A stretch of 64,000 nucleotides of DNA, taken from positions 65,730 through 129,729 of the forward strand of contig CAKRLV010000006.1 of NCBI GenBank assembly GCA_934359755.1, given 5' to 3'. The position numbers and the translations under genes were made by a program. Under the pieces are notes generated by a model. The model searched no databases. It was not told the origin of the DNA and was given only the letters and a program-made list of their open reading frames with translations. Of this stretch, positions 62,206 through 64,000 are shown piece after piece. This DNA comes from an uncultured Agathobacter sp. GTDB taxonomy: Bacteria; Bacillota; Clostridia; Lachnospirales; Lachnospiraceae. Positions within the stretch are counted from its first letter, which is position 1, and each line of letters begins with the position of its first letter.

Positions 62206-63123
62206 ATGAAAGTAGATACATTTGAAGTTATGCCAGAGCAGGAGGGAGAAAGACTGGATAAATATCTTAGTATTATTTATCCAGATGTTTCTCGCTCTTT
62301 TTTTCAGAAATTAATTAAAGACAATAATATAAAAGTAAATGACGGTGTCCAGAAAGCTAATTATAGAATAAAGATGGATGATATTGTGGAGGTAACAATA
62401 CCGGATGCAGTTGAAACTGCAATTGTTCCAGAGGATATACCACTTGATATTCTTTATGAAGATGATGATGTGCTTATTGTCAATAAACCTAAAAATATGG
62501 TTGTGCATCCTTCTGCGGGGCATTATACAGGGACTCTCGTTAATGCAATAATGTATCATTGTAAGGATTCGCTAAGCGGTATTAATGGTGAAATCAGACC
62601 AGGAATAGTGCATAGAATTGATATGAATACCACGGGTTCGCTTATTGTATGTAAAAATGATGATAGCCATGTAAATATAGCACAGCAGATAAAGGAACAT
62701 TCTGTAAATAGAATATATGAAGGGATTGTATGTGGTATTGTAAAGGAGCCAGAAGGTGTAATTGATGCACCGATAGGAAGAAATCCTAACGATAGAAAGA
62801 AGATGGCTGTTAATGAAAAAAACGGAAAGAATGCGGTGACTCATTATAAGGTTATTGCTTATTTGGGGGATAAATACACTTATATGCAGTTTAAGCTTGA
62901 GACAGGACGTACACACCAGATCCGTGTACATATGGCAAGCATCGGACATCCGCTTCTCGGTGATGAGTTGTATGGTCCGGCAAAATGTCCCGTTAAAAAT
63001 CTAAAGGGACAGACATTGCATGCGAAGACAATTGGCTTTATACATCCTTCGACAAATGAGTATGTTGAGTATGAGGCTCCTCTTCCAGATTATTTCATTA
63101 ACTTACTAAAAAAGTTGAAATAA
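62206..63123 (+). CDS. rluD: RluD-family 23S rRNA pseudouridine synthase
   Basis: A 305-residue protein. The N-terminal S4 domain (GERLDKYLSIIYPDVSRSFFQKLI) precedes the RluA/RluD catalytic domain: VVHPSAGH, the catalytic Asp in HRIDMNTTGS, and TGRTHQIRVHMASIGHPLLGD. It makes pseudouridines in helix 69 of 23S rRNA. The ATG directly follows the lspA stop with no gap, so the two are coupled. lspA-rluD order is conserved. Confidence 0.94.
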   Translation: MKVDTFEVMPEQEGERLDKYLSIIYPDVSRSFFQKLIKDNNIKVNDGVQKANYRIKMDDIVEVTIPDAVETAIVPEDIPLDILYEDDDVLIVNKPKNMVVHPSAGHYTGTLVNAIMYHCKDSLSGINGEIRPGIVHRIDMNTTGSLIVCKNDDSHVNIAQQIKEHSVNRIYEGIVCGIVKEPEGVIDAPIGRNPNDRKKMAVNEKNGKNAVTHYKVIAYLGDKYTYMQFKLETGRTHQIRVHMASIGHPLLGDELYGPAKCPVKNLKGQTLHAKTIGFIHPSTNEYVEYEAPLPDYFINLLKKLK

Positions 63124-63143
63124 AATGCATAAACATATATAAT
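63115..63143 (+). promoter_or_regulatory. Predicted promoter of the cytidylate-kinase-like gene
   Basis: TTGAAA (63115-63120) and consensus TATAAT (63138-63143) are spaced by 17 bases; the -35 lies in the end of rluD. Confidence 0.7.
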
Positions 63144-63176
63144 TTATATATAGGTATTTGAAAGGGGGCTTACGTA

Positions 63177-63806
63177 ATGGGCAATGAAATTTATACAATC
63201 GGAAGAGAGTTTGGAAGCTACGGAAGACAGATAGGTGCGGCTTTAGCTAAGCGCCTTGGAATTAGTTTTTACGACAAAGAACTGTTACAACAGGCTGCAA
63301 AAGACTCAGGTTTTTGTGAGGAAATATTTGAGAATCACGATGAGAAGCCGACGAACAGTTTTCTGTACTCGTTGGTGATGGATACATATTCAGCATCTAG
63401 TTTTGCAGCGTCTCCGTTTTTGGATATGCCATTAAATCATAAGGTTTTTCTGGCTCAGTTTGATTCTATTAAGAAGATTGCAGAGAAGGAATCATGTGTT
63501 ATTGTTGGTCGTTGTGCAGATTATGCACTGGCAGAGAATGATAAGTGCCTTAATGTATTTATTCGGGCAGACATGGAAGACAGAATACGACGAATCAGTA
63601 AGAGATTAGATATTACAGATAATAAGGCAAAAGATCTGATTGCAAAGAAAGATAAGCAGAGGGCAAGCTATTATAATTATTACACGAGCAAAAGATGGGG
63701 GGATGCGCGTAGTTATGATTTGTGCTTGAATACAAGTCAGATCTCTATAGATGATGCTGTTGAACTCATTATTAAATACCGTGAGTTAATGGAAAAGAAT
63801 AGTTAA
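63177..63806 (+). CDS. Cytidylate-kinase-like family protein
   Basis: A 209-residue P-loop kinase-like protein of the AAK6/cytidylate-kinase-like family. It begins IYTIGREFGSYGRQIGAALAKRLG, which replaces the canonical Walker A; IVGRCADYALAE and RIRRISKRLDITDNKAKDLI follow. Family members are widespread in gut clostridia with no proven substrate. GGGGGCTT lies before ATG. It has its own consensus-like promoter. Confidence 0.9.
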   Translation: MGNEIYTIGREFGSYGRQIGAALAKRLGISFYDKELLQQAAKDSGFCEEIFENHDEKPTNSFLYSLVMDTYSASSFAASPFLDMPLNHKVFLAQFDSIKKIAEKESCVIVGRCADYALAENDKCLNVFIRADMEDRIRRISKRLDITDNKAKDLIAKKDKQRASYYNYYTSKRWGDARSYDLCLNTSQISIDDAVELIIKYRELMEKNS

Positions 63807-63855
63807 GATGATTTTGAGGTAGTGTGTAGAATTTTCAAAAAACAAGGAGAAAAAT

Positions 63856-64000
63856 ATGGACCGGTTTATTCGTAAATTATTTGGTTTAACCTTTAGTGCA
63901 TTATTTGCAGTTGTGCTTTTAGTAGGTTGTATTTCGAATAATTTAGGAGATGAAAAATCTATGAACATAAAGATAGATGGGATAGAACAGATTACAGTAT
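63856..64000 (+). CDS. Putative lipoprotein, N-terminal part (continues beyond window)
   Basis: The 48 residues seen start MDRFIRKLFGL, then a hydrophobic signal segment and the lipobox LVGC (Cys ~27), followed by ISNNLGDEKS. AAGGAG lies 6 bases before ATG. The protein runs off the window end, so its type is unknown. Confidence 0.7.
   Translation, partial: MDRFIRKLFGLTFSALFAVVLLVGCISNNLGDEKSMNIKIDGIEQITV

Noticed and set aside
1..64000. CRISPR array, prophage, insertion sequence or biosynthetic cluster
   Set aside because: No regularly spaced repeats, transposase, integrase, phage structural gene or biosynthetic core enzyme was seen in the window.

Overview
The window is a 64 kb stretch of an AT-rich, low-GC Gram-positive chromosome, densely packed and almost entirely plus-strand. 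Gene content and order (T-box-controlled pheST, rex, SpoIIIE/FtsK next to a ClpP/TepA-like protein, yqfC-yqfD-phoH-pgpH-like-ybeY, a DUF3048 lipoprotein, SpoVB-type flippase, mutSL-miaA, mreBCD-PBP2-minCDE-rodA, yggS-sepF-lspA-rluD) point to a clostridial member of the Lachnospiraceae. An organism like Lachnospira/Eubacterium eligens or Roseburia would fit, but the species cannot be fixed from sequence reading alone. I see no tRNA or rRNA gene, insertion sequence, prophage, CRISPR array or replication origin.

Layout. 0-2 kb: the end of a SpoIID/LytB-domain gene and an RsmF-type rRNA methyltransferase. 1.9-6.8 kb: a phenylalanine T-box leader, then pheS-pheT-queA. 6.8-9.9 kb: a structured intergenic stretch, a PilZ protein overlapping aroA, a bidirectional terminator and the opposing tyrA. 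10-13.4 kb: an EF-G paralogue with altered G motifs and a secreted repeat/propeller-like protein. 13.4-14.5 kb: a small accessory island, mostly minus strand, with two unknown small proteins, a 48-residue candidate microprotein and a Cys/Gly-rich tandem-repeat membrane microprotein. 14.6-19.2 kb: icd, rex, a coiled-coil protein, nnrD-nnrE and a MazF toxin without an adjacent antitoxin. 19.3-28.9 kb: CBS protein, YebC, glgA, TepA-like protease, ftsK/spoIIIE, fhs and a zinc-ribbon/TPR membrane protein. 29-30.1 kb: xpt and a two-TM protein on the minus strand. 30.1-34.8 kb: rlmH, yqfC, yqfD, phoH, a catalytically degraded PgpH homologue and ybeY. 34.8-48.6 kb: envelope proteins, two flavoproteins, mutS-mutL-miaA, a PLP enzyme and radC. 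48.6-58 kb: the cell-shape and division-site block mreB-mreC-mreD-PBP2-minC-minD-minE-rodA, followed by mgsA and a D,D-carboxypeptidase. 58-64 kb: a small P-loop protein, DUF378, an HlyD-like anchored protein, yggS, sepF, lspA, rluD, a cytidylate-kinase-like protein and the start of a lipoprotein.

How the genes work together. Cell-wall elongation (MreBCD, PBP2, RodA), septum placement (MinCDE, SepF) and wall trimming (D,D-carboxypeptidase) form the largest coherent group. Aromatic amino-acid synthesis and use (aroA, tyrA, pheST) cluster at the left end, with phenylalanine supply sensed by the T-box. The only gene-free stretch over 300 bases is 1935-2296, and it is filled by the T-box leader and its promoter.

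I did not find a convincing undescribed multi-gene system. The strongest leads are a Min system whose MinD and MinE both look shortened at their functional ends, the degenerate PgpH in the canonical pgpH slot, the Cys-rich microprotein island at 13.4-14.5 kb, the overlapping terminator/promoter structure ahead of rex, and a probable leaderless rlmH.
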